In this document: positions 45,270 through 58,212 of the stretch, in pieces
Layout: the number at the start of each line of letters is the position of its first letter
Numbering within the stretch: the stretch's first letter is position 1
Source of the DNA: Adiantum capillus-veneris
Lineage: Eukaryota; Streptophyta; Polypodiopsida; Polypodiales; Pteridaceae
NCBI GenBank assembly: GCA_014529385.2
Contig: CM043958.1
Span: 148,396,385-148,460,384, forward strand
Length of the DNA: 64,000 nt
Reading direction: 5' to 3'
Translations under genes and position numbers: made by a program
Notes under the pieces: generated by a model
What the model was told of the DNA's origin: nothing
The model's input: the letters and a program-made list of their open reading frames with translations, nothing else
Databases searched by the model: none

Positions 45270-48200
45270 TCAGTCCACAAAGGGGAGTAAGACCAAAGCT
45301 TTGTGAAAAGCTTTGAACTTATCACGAGACAATGCCTTTGTGAAAAGATCTGCAAGGTTGTCCTGTGTTGGCACATAAGCGAAGCTAATCTCTCCTATTG
45401 AGAGCCTCTCCCTGATATAGTGGTAATACACATCAATGTGCTTTGTGCAAGCATGAAAAATTGGGTTCCTCGCAATTGCCAATGCGCTCTGCCTATCAGT
45501 GTAGATAGTGTTGCCAGTGTTGTGTCCAACACCCAAATCAGCCATAAGGTGTCTTAGCCATACACACTCAACCGTAGCTGTGAAGACTGCCATGTACTCA
45601 GCCTCACAACTTGAAGTGTCCAAAGTAGGTTGCTTCTTGCTCAACCATGATATACATGAACTGCCAAGTATGAAACAAAAACCACTTGTGGACACTCGCA
45701 TGTCAAAACTACCAATCCAATATGAGTCCAAAAAAGCATGTAAGTATGGCGGCAATGATCCCCCCTTGGGATAAAACAAGCCAAGGTGTAGAGTGCCACT
45801 CAAGTAGCAAAAATTCCTCTTGACAGCCTACCGATGCTTTGACCCTGGGCCATGCATAAATTTGTTGACTTGTGAGACTGCAAACTGAATATTTGACCTC
45901 GTGTTGCATACATAAATGAGGCATCCAACAAGAGTTTGGTAAAGAGTGACATCTGCAAGATCACCAACATCATGAAGAATCAATTTCAAACCTGTTTCCA
46001 TGGGAGTGGAAATAGATTTGCAATCCTCAAGTCCAAACTTACATAACAATGTCTCTATGTATCTTTTTTGACACAAGACAATACCACCATCACACTGCTT
46101 AAATTGTATACCCAAGTAATGATGCAACAACCCAAATCTTTCATCTTGAAAGTGGCATTAAAATCAGCTTTAAATTCAACAATATGTCTCTCATTTGGTC
46201 CAGTGATGATCAGCAAATCATCCACATATAGAACCACAATGAGAAGTACATCACCCTCACACTTTACATACAATGTGCTTTCTGTTGGACTGTTATGAAA
46301 GCATCATTTGACCAAATGAGTGTCAGCCTTCTCATACCCAAGCACGAGGAGATTGCTTCAACCCATAGAAAGCTTTGTTACATTTGCACACCTTATCCTC
46401 TTGTCCTTTTTTCACAAAACCACGAGATTGTGTTACATAAACTTCCTTAAATATGTAATAATGTCTGACTAATGACATCCCAACCAAAATGATCTACCAA
46501 CGCACATAGAAAACGCATAGTAGTCATACAAAAAGTGGGAGAAAAAGTCTCTTCATAATCTATGGCTTTTTACCGTGCATAACCCTTTGCAACAAGTCGA
46601 GCCTTATAGCGATCAATCTCACCATTCGGCTTCCGTTTCAACTTGTAAACCCACTTTGTAACCAGTGGCATTTTTGCCAAGAGGAAAATCACATAAAGTC
46701 CATGTGTCATTTTCTATAAGTGCATCATATTCTGATCACATGGGAGCCATCCAGTTTTTTGAGTGCATCATATTCTAATTGCATGGTAGCCATCCAATTT
46801 TTTGAATTCTGTGATTCATCAAAAGACAGAGGTTTTTCAACATCATGTGAGCTAGACACAGTCAAAGCATAACAGTCTGATGTATAAGATGCATGGAAAA
46901 AGCCTGAAAGAGTGCGACTAGACAAAGGTGCATCCAATTTACTGTCACACAATGTATGCACCAACCATTTTGGCATACCTTTAGCCTACCCATTTTCAGC
47001 CCTTTCCTCATCAATCACATCATGTATATTTACATCAGTAATAGGCTGATCTGTAACATTTTTAAAAACCCCCATAGGTTGTACATTTGCCTCATCGCAA
47101 TTTACATCCCTACTTCCACCACTGAAAAGAGGTACCAAACTATCATAAATGTCGTGTGACCTTACATTACTGTCTCTAGTACACGGCAACAAGGGCTGAA
47201 TAGAAAATTCCACAAGCACAACATCCCGTGAAACCAGAATACGCTTTGATTGTGGATGATACAACATGTAACCTTTTCTTTCAACACTAACCAACAAAAA
47301 TACATTTGACAGGCTTATCATGGAAATTTTCATGCGTTGTGTTTGTGCAAAGCATATGCCAAACAACCAAAAACACACATGTGCTCAATAAAAGGCTTTC
47401 TATCATCCCATGCTTCATATGGAGTAAAAGACAACAAAGCTTTTGTAGGACACCTGTTTAGTACATAAGTGGCACACATGATTGCCTCAAGCCAAAAAGA
47501 ATGCGGCAAAGATTGACTTTTAACCATACATCGTGCCATTTTTTTAAGTGACCTGTTTTTCCTCTCAGTAACACCATTTTGCTGAGGCGTATGAGACATT
47601 GTACATTGGTGTTTTATCCCACAACTAGCAAAAATGCATTAAATTCATGAGACATATACTCCCCCCCTCGATCGGAATGGAGGGTGCCCGTAGTACATTT
47701 CAAGACATTTTCAGCCATACGCAGAAATTGTTTGAAGCACGTAGATACTTCAAACTTTTGCTTTAAGTGGAAATACTCATGCATGTCTACAATAATCAAC
47801 AATGAAAGTCATGAAGTAAAGGGTAATTTCCCAAGGCCAGAGTTTGCATGGGTCCACAAACATCACTATGTACAAGTTGCAACCTGCATGTGGCCCTAAC
47901 TGAACCATCCTTTGGAAACTTAGAGTGTTGCATCTTACCCAAAATAGAGCCATCACAAACATGTTTGACAGGTGCTTCAACAGGCGGCAAAGAAGCAACC
48001 ATATCAGATTTTTGCAAACACAGCAAACTGGCAAAATTCAGATGACCAAAACGTGCATGCCAAAGTTTTTCATCTGGAATAGCCTTTGAATATAGAACTC
48101 CATTTGCAAAATTCTGCCCACACTTGTCATACAAGGTGAGCTTATAGAGCTCACGACATAAAATGCCAGATGCAACAATTTCATCACCGAAACTGAGATC

Positions 48201-49536
48201 ATGTATTGTACATTTGTCATCCATAAATTTGACTACAAGACCAAGTCTAGCAAGTGCAGATACAGACAAAATATTCTTCTTAATCCTAGGTACATAAAGT
48301 GCATCAACAAGTGTGTAAGAAATTTCATTTGCAACAGTAAGCACAATCTTTCCAACTTCCTAAACTAGATAAGAGGCATTGTTGGCACAAGTAACTGAAT
48401 TCCCATGAGGGACAAACTCAAGAGAGGTGGACAAATCACGATGTGATGTGAGGTAATGTGCTATGTAGAACCATTGTCAAAATACCACATGTGAATATGC
48501 AGCAACTGACATGCATGCATCATGAACATCAGGATTATAGGTACACTCTGCACTAAAAGATCATTTTGCATCAACATCAGCATCCCATTCTCCTTTCACA
48601 GAAGACTTAACAATATCTGCATTTGTAGTGGAACCATCATTTGTAGTGGAACCACCCTCTTTCTTCTTAGCCTCTTTGGCCTTCAACTTAGGACATTGCT
48701 TGATCAAGTGATCATTAGCTTTACAATAATGGCAACGCATCTTCTTTTTGCCCTTATCACCAAAATTTCCAGCAGAAGCATTAGAAATAGGTGATTTCCA
48801 CTTGCAGAAGAACCATAAGAAGTGCTTACATTTCTATTACTAGCCTTTCTTTGAGCAGCAATAAAAGTCTGTTCACCTGCACCTATTTTTTGGAAAGTGA
48901 ATCTTGCAACAACAATGTGCGCAATGCATCCAACTTGACAACTTCAGGATTTCCTTGGGGCATGAGTCTCCAAGTACTAGCAAAAGTCTGGCAAGGCATC
49001 AAGAACAGTCTACACGAGGTAACTATCTGAAATGACTTCACCTGCAGAAATAAGTTTCTCATTGATATCCTTGACACCAGCAAGGAAAGTGTCCATATCA
49101 TCTTCCTTATGCATAATCTTTGACTCCAGCTCTTTATGAAGCAATGCAATTTTTGCCTCACTGCGGCTTGCATAAAGACAAACTAGAATATCCCAAGCCT
49201 ATTTTGCAAATTTTGCTGAGGACAAATGTGAGGAGTAATGGTGTGTTTCATAGCTAACACAATCAATGCATGAGCTTGCACATCTTTTACATCCCAACAA
49301 GCTCGTTCTATAGTAGGCAAAACAACTCAGCAATCCTTGCAGCAAGGCCTACAACATCCTCAACATCGCCTACATCCTCAAAACTAGAAACGTACATCAA
49401 TGCCCTGCACAATATTCAAGATGCCCTTTGACACAAGAACATGTTGCATCATGTAAGCCCACATAGGGTAATTGTCCCCATCCAATCTGTCCTCAACAAA
49501 AAACATCTTGAACACATCTGTGTTGTTGTCAACCAT
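45270..49536 (-). pseudogene. Copia gag-pol polyprotein, multiply broken
   Basis: Starts at 49536 with MVDNNTDVFKMFFVEDRLDG, the copia gag-like start. A CCHC knuckle (CHYCKANDHLIKQC) is at about 48737-48696. The GAG-pre-integrase motif LWHARFGHLNF is near 48070, and the integrase end (TPQQNGVTERKNR) near 47590. Reverse transcriptase has LYVDDLLI near 46230. RNase H holds SSCEAEYMA (about 45610) and TDRQSALAIA, ending at the stop near 45270. The reading frame is interrupted by stops and frame changes, for example around 47600, 46300-46980 and 45810-45830. Order and motifs identify Ty1/copia. No envelope-like gene is present. Confidence 0.93.
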
Positions 49537-49884
49537 GGTAAATGTTGCAACTAATGTGAAAACTTCCCAAAAAGAGGAGAAATGTAGCGGTAACAACACG
49601 TGCTATATAGCACAAACCGTAGAAGACTATAAGGGACCTATTATGCAGAAAAGGACACTCACAAAAATTGTGCACAAAATGACTCAATAGCTTGTGCAAT
49701 ACTGCTTGTAGTGGAAACGGAGGCCGAAATGAGCTCGAATAAAAAATTTGAGCAGACTAACCTTTAAGAGCGCCCCCAAAATTTTTGTCAACCTACGAAC
49801 GCTAGCGAAAGCTCACTGAAATCAGAGAAAATGAGCAGGAGTGTGCTGGAGCTGTTGGCGACTAAGCCCGAGAGGACGCAACCT

Positions 49885-49898
49885 ACTCTGATACCGAT
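49885..49898 (-). promoter_or_regulatory. Copia primer-binding site
   Basis: On the minus strand, directly after the 5' LTR, CGGTATCAGAGT matches the usual plant copia PBS for initiator methionine tRNA (TGGTATCAGAGC) apart from the first and last bases. Confidence 0.88.
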
Positions 49899-50125
49899 TG
49901 TTGGAATTAGGGTTGGAGAAAAAACACACAGCTTGAAGAAGATGAAGGAAGCTCAACGTACCCAAGAAAGAGTGTATTACTTAGTGTGCAATGGAAAGAT
50001 AGATAGCCCTAGAATGAATGGACGTATATACAATGCATGGGGGAAAAAACCTCGTAGTGAGAGAAAAAATGCCCGGTGATCCTAAGCGTGTTCACAAATA
50101 TTACTACCACGTGTATATGGTAACA
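49899..50125 (-). repeat. Copia 5' LTR
   Basis: 227 bp, tgttggaattag... to ...tatatggtaaca on the plus strand; target duplication TTTAC follows at 50126-50130. Confidence 0.95.
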
Positions 50126-50130
50126 TTTAC

Positions 50131-50734
50131 ATGAGGTGTGATGCGTGTGAGAAGCAAGGAGAAAAAACGAGAGTGATAAAAATGCAAAAAAAAATCGAGT
50201 TTCTAAAATTTAGTTTTGTTTTTTAAAAAATACACAAAAAACAAAAAAAATTAAATAAATAAAACAAAAAGAACAAAGAAAAAGTATTTTTGAAGTTTTT
50301 TTCTTTTCCTTGAGTTTATGTGATTTTTAAATTCTTTTTGAGTTTGCCTCAACTTTTTAATTTGTGTTGTTTCTTAAATTTTTTTTAATTGTGTATTATT
50401 TTATTTTATTTTCTATTTTTTGGAATTTCTTTAAAATATTTTGGTTTTTTTTCCAATTTTTGGTGATTCTTTTTGTTTTTGTTTTAGTTTTTAGTTTTTT
50501 TATATTTGGTGGATTTTTATATTTGGTGGATTTTTATATTTGGTGGTTTTTTTATTTTTGTGATTTTATTTTTGCAATTTTTTTTGTTTTTTGTTTTTTA
50601 GGATGGCAGCATGTATGTAAGTCGTATCTAATGCCGATTCATATTTTTATTTATGTACTTATGCAACCTTTCACTCTCTCTATCGTAGCGTCAAGTTTTG
50701 GTGGCGTGTGCAAGCTACAAAAAGACAATTGCAA

Positions 50735-50824
<90 letters not shown>

Positions 50825-51360
50825 TTGGAGTTTCTTGATTTATGCTTCAACATTCTATTTGTAGTCGGCTTGCTTGAAATGTTTGAGACTTTGGCAATGA
50901 CCTGAATGATGGCGTCTGTAGTTAAAGTTAGAAGTGTTTAAGGCAATCCTTAGGTTGTAGAGAGGAGGGGCAAAAAGCCTACTATTGCTCTGAGTACTAG
51001 TAGATTGAAAAATGGCATTGCTATATAGTCGTTAGGTTGCACAATGGCATTGCTATGTAATACTTAGAGAGGAGGGGAAAAGGGACTACTACTGCTCTGA
51101 GTACTACTGCAACGGGGTAGACTTTGCAAGTCAAGAATTTAGCTTTGGCAGGGTACTCATGACATGAAGCAAATAAGAAAACCACCTTATAGTTCTATAG
51201 ACCCAATACTTCTATATGCTACTTGTTGTGAAACCGTCACCCACCTTGCTACGAAGACCTCCACCAACCACCAAAGCTTGTATATGTAGAGAATAGGCTA
51301 CTAGTGCTACAGATGTAGAGAGTAAGCTATTTAATCAAGAACCTTGACAGTCTTCAAATG
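50131..51360. other. T-rich low-complexity stretch and CT microsatellite
   Basis: 50190-50610 is extremely T- and A-rich with small phrases repeated in tandem (atatttggtggattttt three times near 50510-50550). The 166-codon Phe-rich frame here is a composition artefact. (CT)n occupies about 50736-50822. No gene seen to 51360. Confidence 0.7.
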
Positions 51361-51489
51361 GAGTTAGATGTTAGTACGAATGAATCCGAAGGTATCACAA
51401 ATGGAGTTAGATGTGAGTACGGACGAATCAGAAGTTATCGCAAATGGAGTTAGATGTGAGTACGAATGAATCAGAAGGTATCGCAAATG
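51361..51489 (+). repeat. 43-bp repeat, three tandem copies
   Basis: Units at about 51361-51403, 51404-51446 and 51447-51489, consensus start gagttagatgtgagtacgaa. 43 bp is not a multiple of three, so the array is unlikely to be coding. Confidence 0.9.
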
Positions 51490-52860
51490 AGGATGATGCT
51501 GGCCAGCATAGGCCCTTTCATAGGTATATTTTAGACAAGATGTCTCTTGGTCAGTGTATGCATGTAGTGGTAATTCAAAGCAAGGTGACAAGGTTGAAGA
51601 ACCACCTATTGGCTGATTCATGTATGCGGCCCCAGTCGGCCAAGGTTATGGAAGAAGAGGCAGGAGTTTTGGCTCGTCCATCTAATACTTGTGTATGCCC
51701 CAAGGAAGATACGTGCATCATCGATGAGTAAAAGACTAAAGGCTTTGAGATGATGTTCAGTCAGGGCTTGGTGGCCGTGAGTATCAATTTCATCTTGAAT
51801 TAGTTTGTCTATCTCAACATTTTTCATAATGCCGTATGCTTTAAACATGCAAGAATACTTGACCATCTATGGTGTGGGGCCAGTGCTCCACATCAGTTGG
51901 AAACCGCCCTGATCTCCATAGGCATTTATGCGACCAAGGCATTGCCAAGCATGACGTCTTCTTTAGGGGGATGCCTCCTCTTACATCTATAAAAAACAAT
52001 CAAAATCATGGACAAGGAAAGGTAAGTCTATGATGATATTTTGATGTAAGGGTTGTTGAAACATCATTCTCAAAACAGTAGTTCTCTCTACAATAATTAT
52101 AAGGAAGGCATATCCATGATAATTGTATCTAGAGGAAGAAAAATAGCTTTCTTGCCATAGCCATGCTGGGACCACATGCCTAGCTGCAAGGTCACTAGGT
52201 GATTGCATTTGATGAACCAACACACAACTTCATTACCATAACCACATTGGGTGCAGAGAAATCATGTCATGCTGGTTACTACATAGCATGTATGGTGGCA
52301 ACATAGAAAAAATTGGATGCTCCACATGTCACAAGATTATCATTCGACCGTTTGCGGCGGGTATTGTGAACCTTTGGACGGCCACTGCTCATGATAGCCA
52401 ACATGTCCCTAGCATACACCTTGCAAACAATTGAGCATTTTTTTGCACGAGCACAAAAGCATGGTAAGGATGGAGCCCTGTTGTCAAGAGATGCATCATG
52501 CTCAGGGTATGCAAGAGCCCTGTCCTCAAGACTCACATCGTGCTCAAGATGCATCATGTAGATGTAAGGCTAGGCACCCTTGGGAACTTTTCAACAACTG
52601 AGAAGCAATGGTATATCAAAATATCTCAATTTTGAAATGAAAATCCTCTTTTCATCCCCAATCTTCTTGAAAGACGTGTGCAAAAATGGGCAACTAGACA
52701 CTCGCAATATCTATGTTTAGCTAAATGCATGATTATAGGATATGAAGACCAGGGGTGGAATATGGAAATTCTTGATAAGGAAAATACTCACTATGTAATT
52801 GATGAAAATAGCACACTGCTTCTTGATGCTTCCCCTAACTGGCATACCTATGCAATCACT
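51490..52860. other. No recognised gene
   Basis: Short frames on both strands, for example minus 52557-52279 with a small internal duplication (DVSLEDRALAYPEHDASLDNRA, reflected in a roughly 45-bp DNA repeat near 52475-52560). No family recognised. Confidence 0.4.
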
Positions 52861-52889
52861 ATCATACAAAAGGATACATTTAAAAACAT

Positions 52890-53560
52890 TTGATGGGAAT
52901 AGCCAAGAGCTTCTTAGCGAGTCTCTACTTTTCAGGGTCCAACTATGTAGACACATCATATATGAAGTATCCTACTTGTCTACAGCATGAGGGTACCGTC
53001 CACTTGGACATTTTTCCAAAAAAACAACTCACAACTTTATGGGTGGAGCAACTCCACCACCACAGGTTGTTGGTTGGCATCAAGTGTCTCATCCATCTCC
53101 AACGGTTATAATTGTATGATTGTCAGATGCTGGAAGAGCTACCTTCCTTGCATGCTCTACATGAAATGAGATGCTCGACATAACGTGGTGTATGAAGCTC
53201 AAAGTTTTTCAAGGGTGTGATGAATTGAGAAAACTAGAGATGGTAGTCTTTTGTGTGTGGTCCCAGAATGGAACAACGACAATTCAAGGACATCTACACC
53301 CTCAAGTGCACCCGTCCTCTCTTGAGACATCTAGAGTTTAGTGGCTATGGGTTTGCGATGGATACAAAAAGAGAGCTTCTATTGGAATGGTGTCCATTAT
53401 TTTGGGTGAGGCCTCGCTAATGCACTTAATCTGGGAATTTGATTTTTTTTCAGAGGTAAACATGATCAATAGCTATATTCCAATACTATTTGCAAATATG
53501 CCCAAGTGTGTGAGTGTTTTGAATATGTTCAAAGGGTGGTTTCCATGTAGTGTATGAAGT
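52890..53560 (+). pseudogene. Possible leucine-rich-repeat (NLR-type) relic
   Basis: Plus-strand frames, with changes between them, read like the LRR part of a plant resistance-type protein: FSGSNYVDTSYMKYPTCLQH, IKCLIHLQRL then LYDCQMLEELPSL, and later LRHLEFSGYGFAMD. The spacing of Leu and the LxxLxLxxC pattern fit LRRs, but no NB-ARC motif is visible nearby and stops are frequent. Low-confidence identification. Confidence 0.3.
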
Positions 53561-55078
53561 GAAGTGTATGCTAGAATCGAGTTTTTGACTGTGTTTGATC
53601 CTGTTTGTGATGACAATAATGGGCATGTCTCCCTCCTCAAGGGAGGTGTAGTGACAGTGACATTATGCCAGGTTATGATGATGCATGCATCTAAGGTTTT
53701 TGAAGTGGAGAAGAGATTTATTTAAACACCATTTTCTGGATAGGCTGATGCGTTAAAAACCTTGTGTGGACCTATGAAAAGGGGCTCGGGCTGCCAACAA
53801 GGATGCAAGTTTTTGGGACCACCACACTGAAGTAATCATGAAATCTTGGTTCTCATTGGGAGTATACTAGCGTGGCTTCGACATCTCATGTGATGAATGT
53901 CACTAGGCTATGGACAACCAAAATTTTTTGTCAGTATCATTGTGTCTTTTGAGATTTGGCTTGTCATTTTGAGAGCCCATAGTAGGATTTTTTTCCTGAT
54001 TTGATATGTTGGTGGGGGATTAGACAGATGATGGCCCCTTGGAATGTATGTTGGCATAGAACAGAACAGAGATTAAGAAAAATCAGATGGATCTCACCAT
54101 GAATTCTCTCACCAATACGAAGGTGCTGCATAAGGCCACATGCAATCAAGTGAAAGCATGTGTTAATACATTTGGAGAAAAAACTTCCTTTCACATCTTA
54201 TTAAAGTAGAACATAGCTTCTTTACAACAACCATGTTGGGAAATATCCTACAATCAATACATTCCAAGTGGCATTATAGATTTGTTTTCCATGAGCACCC
54301 AACATTCAATGCAAAATACTAGAGTGAAGTGGTTTTGATAAGCAAGGGTGGAAAACGATTCTATGTAGGAAGTGTGATGTCACTGCAAGTTAAAGGTTTC
54401 TAGTCTGATGTATTTCAGATGTGTCATAATGGAGTAGAGAAACACTTTCCATTTGGTGAGAACATTTCAAAGTTTGCTAGTCGCCCGAAGGATTCACTCT
54501 ATATACAAAATGGGACGCCACCTACGAGAAATAACTTTGATAAAACCCCTATATACGACTCATATTAGGGGATATGACCCCTCTTTCTACGCTTATACGA
54601 CAATCAATGCAAAAAAACTATCATAACCCTATCTTACGTAAAAAATTTAGGTCTCACATGATCTAACTGAGTAAAACTAGTCAAAGAGAGTGTAGCATAG
54701 TGACTGGCAACGTACTAAGGAACCACTTCTGTTGATAACTAGATGTACCCTCAATGTGTCTTAGTTTGACTTTCAAACTATGTGCCCGTTCAGCCTGCAC
54801 TCTAGCTACTCGTCCAATTTTGACCCATCTAAATTACTCAAAAAACATGGTTATAAAGTTTTGTTATGTTCTCCGTGTAAATTTGCATCTATACAAACTC
54901 TTTATAGATTTCATTCATCAACAAATGAACTATAATCACAAAACAAGCAATGGTACAAAGCACTGCTAGTTCTTACATGTATCTTTGTAGTGATAGACTC
55001 ACAAGTTCAAGGGAAGAGTCTTTTGGGAAGCCATGATTTTGAAACACAAAAACTTCATACCATTTTCCCCTTCTCTCA

Positions 55079-55109
<31 letters not shown>

Positions 55110-55920
55110 CTAAATATTATACGCTATCCCTTATTTTGGGAGAAAATTTATTTGGGCCCTTCCCCTAACTTATATGCTTATGTAACTTTCAAAAAACAAA
55201 ACCCTCCCCTGCACTTACGTAGTGTAGTAATCTTTCCATGGTGAATCCCCCGGGGCTAGTCATGTACTTCACTCAATATGCTCCAAGTGACAGTAATCAT
55301 GAACAATGTTTCATGCAATGTCACAGGCCTTCAAGGCCCAAGGAGTGGTGATTAATCTAGAAATTAACCTTCATTTCACATGTATTGAAACTAGCCCGGA
55401 GCCTTTTTAGGTCATGGTAATACCCAATGTTCCACAAGGTACTATCCTTCAAGGTGCAAACATAGGTGACTTCACCTAAGGATAAGCCTTGCCTTTGCAT
55501 ACAATGAAAATATCATAGAGCTTGCTTGCCACATCCATGTTAAGCACATGCTGCAATGAATGCATTCCAACACATTTTAGATAGTAAGTTCAAAGAAAAA
55601 TATTTGTGATTTTATAAAAGCACCACATTTGTGTACATAAAAGCATATGTGTTTCTTTCATAAAAGCACCACATTTGCATGTACATATCGACCAATGCAT
55701 ATCCTTCAATCAACAACTCATCAATATGTTGAACATGTGCTCATCCTCAAGTTTAAAGTGTCCCTAAGAGACCTGTGGTGCAAGAGACATCAAAGTAGAT
55801 ATAGTACCACAATCATTAATTTTCTTTGCTCACTTTCTCTTGTTGTTGTCTTTCATTCTTGCATGTCGGAGGAGTACCACCAAACACATACCAGTGGAGA
55901 GCATCCTCAAGTGAGTGGAG
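53561..55920. other. No recognised gene; poly-C run
   Basis: No coding or transposon signature seen. A C homopolymer of about 22 bp lies at about 55089-55110. The phrase catttgtgtacataaaagcat / catttgcatgtacat is locally duplicated near 55625-55690. Confidence 0.45.
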
Positions 55921-55924
55921 GAAT

Positions 55925-56172
55925 TGTGCTCCCATCTAATTGAGTGCTTTTTTGAGGGATCCAAAGCCCCTTGTTCTCCACATGCTTCAAGGAAATGTGC
56001 CGCAAGCGAGGTATTGCTCCTTTGCACTTGGCACAATGGCAGGGGAGGAATGGTGATCCCATCTAACTAAGTCCTTTTTTGAGGGATCCAAAGCTCCTTG
56101 TTCTCCACATGCTCCAAGGCAATGGGCAGCAAGCAAGGTATTGCTCTTTTGCACTTGGCACAAGGGAAAGGG
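55925..56172 (+). repeat. Tandem duplication of about 120 bp
   Basis: Two copies (about 55930-56048 and 56052-56168) share the phrases ttttgagggatccaaag, cttgttctccacatgct and tttgcacttggcacaa. They lie at the 3' side of the copia relic (minus strand) and differ at several positions. Confidence 0.85.
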
Positions 56173-56399
56173 ATTTCGACCACCTATCACACCATCCTTT
56201 GACACCAGCCATAGCTCACTTGAGATTTCTAGTGACCATGCCATTGACTTAGAGGTAGGTAGGAGTGATCCATTGAGGGACGAAAGATAACAATGACTTT
56301 CTTTTTGTTTTATGTTATCACATAAAAATTTGCACCATAAAATCCCTCCTTTTAAGGCCAAGATCTTTGTAAAAACTACCTCTCTTGACATGCCATGTG

Positions 56400-57960
56400 C
56401 TCTTGGTGACCTTGTAAAGCCCTTTTCAAAATGCAAACCTTTGTTTTTGAATGGAGAGACTCAAAACTTGGTGGCTGCTCTACATAAACCTCCTCCTTGA
56501 GATGTCCATTCAAAAAGATAGATACTACATCCATTTTAGAAAAACCCCAACAAAAGATAGATCCAAGAGAAAGTACAAGGAAAATAGTGTTGTGGGAACA
56601 AAGGTTTCATTCACATCAAGCCCTTCAATTCCTTATGCTACCAACCTTGCTTTTTACTTTTCATATGAGCCATTGGCCTTGTGTTTGACTTGAACTTTTT
56701 AAACCCATTTGGTTCCTATAAATTTATTATTTGGCATATGATCCACTATTTCTCGTGTGTTTTTTTTTTGCTATACTATCATACTCTGACTCCATCACAT
56801 CTTTCCATTTTGGTTCAACCATGTTCTCTTCAATGGAGTCTAGGTCCTTTATAGATCCCAAAATGTTAGCCATTAGATGCATGTTGAGGATATATTTAGA
56901 GCCTCATTTTTGCTCCTCTTTTCTCCTTGACCTTCACAAGACATGTATACCATAGTCCGATTATGATGCTCCACATTCCTTTTGTTGTGGTGTGTAAGAA
57001 ATAGTAAGGTGAATCTTGATGCCATCCTCATTGTAATAGACATTAAATTCATTTGAAATGAATCCTTCTCCTCTATTTGTGCAAAGTTTCTTGACCTTCT
57101 TCCTTGTCTCATTTGTTACAAGCTTGTTCCAAACTTTAATTTTTCCAAAAACTTTAAAATTATCACCAATGAAATACAACCACGTCTTCCTACTAAAATC
57201 ATTGACTAACAACAAAAAATAGAAATATGAACCCAAAGTAGAAGTAGAATGTGCTCAATCACTAGTATCTCATGGAAATGCCTTTCTTTTATTCTTGTCC
57301 ATCATGAAATCCTCACATACTTCATTCATATCTGAGATTTGAAGCATATGTGCAATCAAACCAAATCTCTACATCTATTTTAGCGTATCAATACTTAGGT
57401 GACCAAATATCTCATGCCATAATTGAGTTATACATTTTTTTGTAGCTACCTTAAGTACTAAAAGCTTGTAAAGATTGTTGTGCCTTACTTTTCCACTGTA
57501 GTGCCTTGAGAATCTAAGGTTTTTCTTGTAATTGTCTTGAAACAAACGTCAAGTCCAGGATCGATAATTGTAGCAATTGAGAGTAGATTCTTCTTGATTT
57601 GTGGTACATATAACACATGAGAGAACTACTTAGTATGACCTATAGCTACTAGAAAAGAAATTTTTCTAGACCCTTTTGCTAGACATTTTGAATTATTCCC
57701 AAAAATTACACTAATGGGTTCCAACTATGCAAATATTTTGACTAGTCATGTATTCTAGAGCTTCACCTTATAACTATTCTATGTAGTCCCTTTTACTTTT
57801 GGGTGAAAGCATGGATTGGTGGTGCAAAAAGTAGTGTCCTTGACACCTCTTGTGAGGCACTCTTGGATGGTGTTTTCTTGGTAGTTTTCAAAAGCCAAAA
57901 GATAAATATTTAATATTTCTAAAGGCGTTGTGCCAACAACTTTAACGGTTCTTGATTTAG
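56400..57960 (-). pseudogene. Second Ty1/copia pol relic
   Basis: Reading down the minus strand: a GAG-pre-integrase-like LWHEIFGHLSIDTLK near 57420; integrase core FLLLVNDFSRKTWLYF (about 57215) with KLCTNRGEGFISNEFN and TPQQKE near 57000; and reverse transcriptase start KMDVVSIFLNGHLKEEVYV near 56530, all copia-type. Frames change repeatedly. No LTRs or YVDD motif were found, so this is an internal, truncated relic of a lineage different from the 45-50 kb element. Confidence 0.75.
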
Positions 57961-58003
57961 TCGAATGCAAGACTCTCTACCTACCCTTTCAGTAGTCTAC
58001 GAG

Positions 58004-58008
<5 letters not shown>

Positions 58009-58048
<40 letters not shown>
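58009..58048 (+). repeat. (CT)n microsatellite
   Basis: About 20 CT units, between the copia relic and the first coding segment of element C. Confidence 0.95.
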
Positions 58049-58051
<3 letters not shown>

Positions 58052-58212
58052 AGAAGAAGGAAAATTGCAGTAGGAACTTGTGGAGAATTGTCATAAGGTG
58101 TGGAGACTAAAGGTCCAGGAGATCGGGATGGAGATGTTGCAGTAGGAGATTGGCCAACAAGATGTGCCCGGGCAGCAGCCTCCACTCGATTGTCACCTTT
58201 TGTGGAATGTTG

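Larger units (their letters stand above)
44966..50125 (-). mobile_element. Complete Ty1/copia LTR retrotransposon, 5.16 kb
   Basis: Minus-strand element with LTRs 44966-45194 and 49899-50125, each TG...CA in plus orientation. The target duplication is TTTAC, at 44961-44965 and 50126-50130. Internally there are a primer-binding site, a polypurine tract, gag and a pol in copia order (integrase before reverse transcriptase). The two LTRs differ at many positions (about 85% identical by eye), so the insertion is old. The polyprotein is broken in several places. Confidence 0.97.

Noticed and set aside
50364-50864. 166-codon Phe-rich frame that looks like a membrane protein
   Set aside because: It lies in T-homopolymer-rich low-complexity DNA and ends in a CT array; the hydrophobicity comes from base composition.
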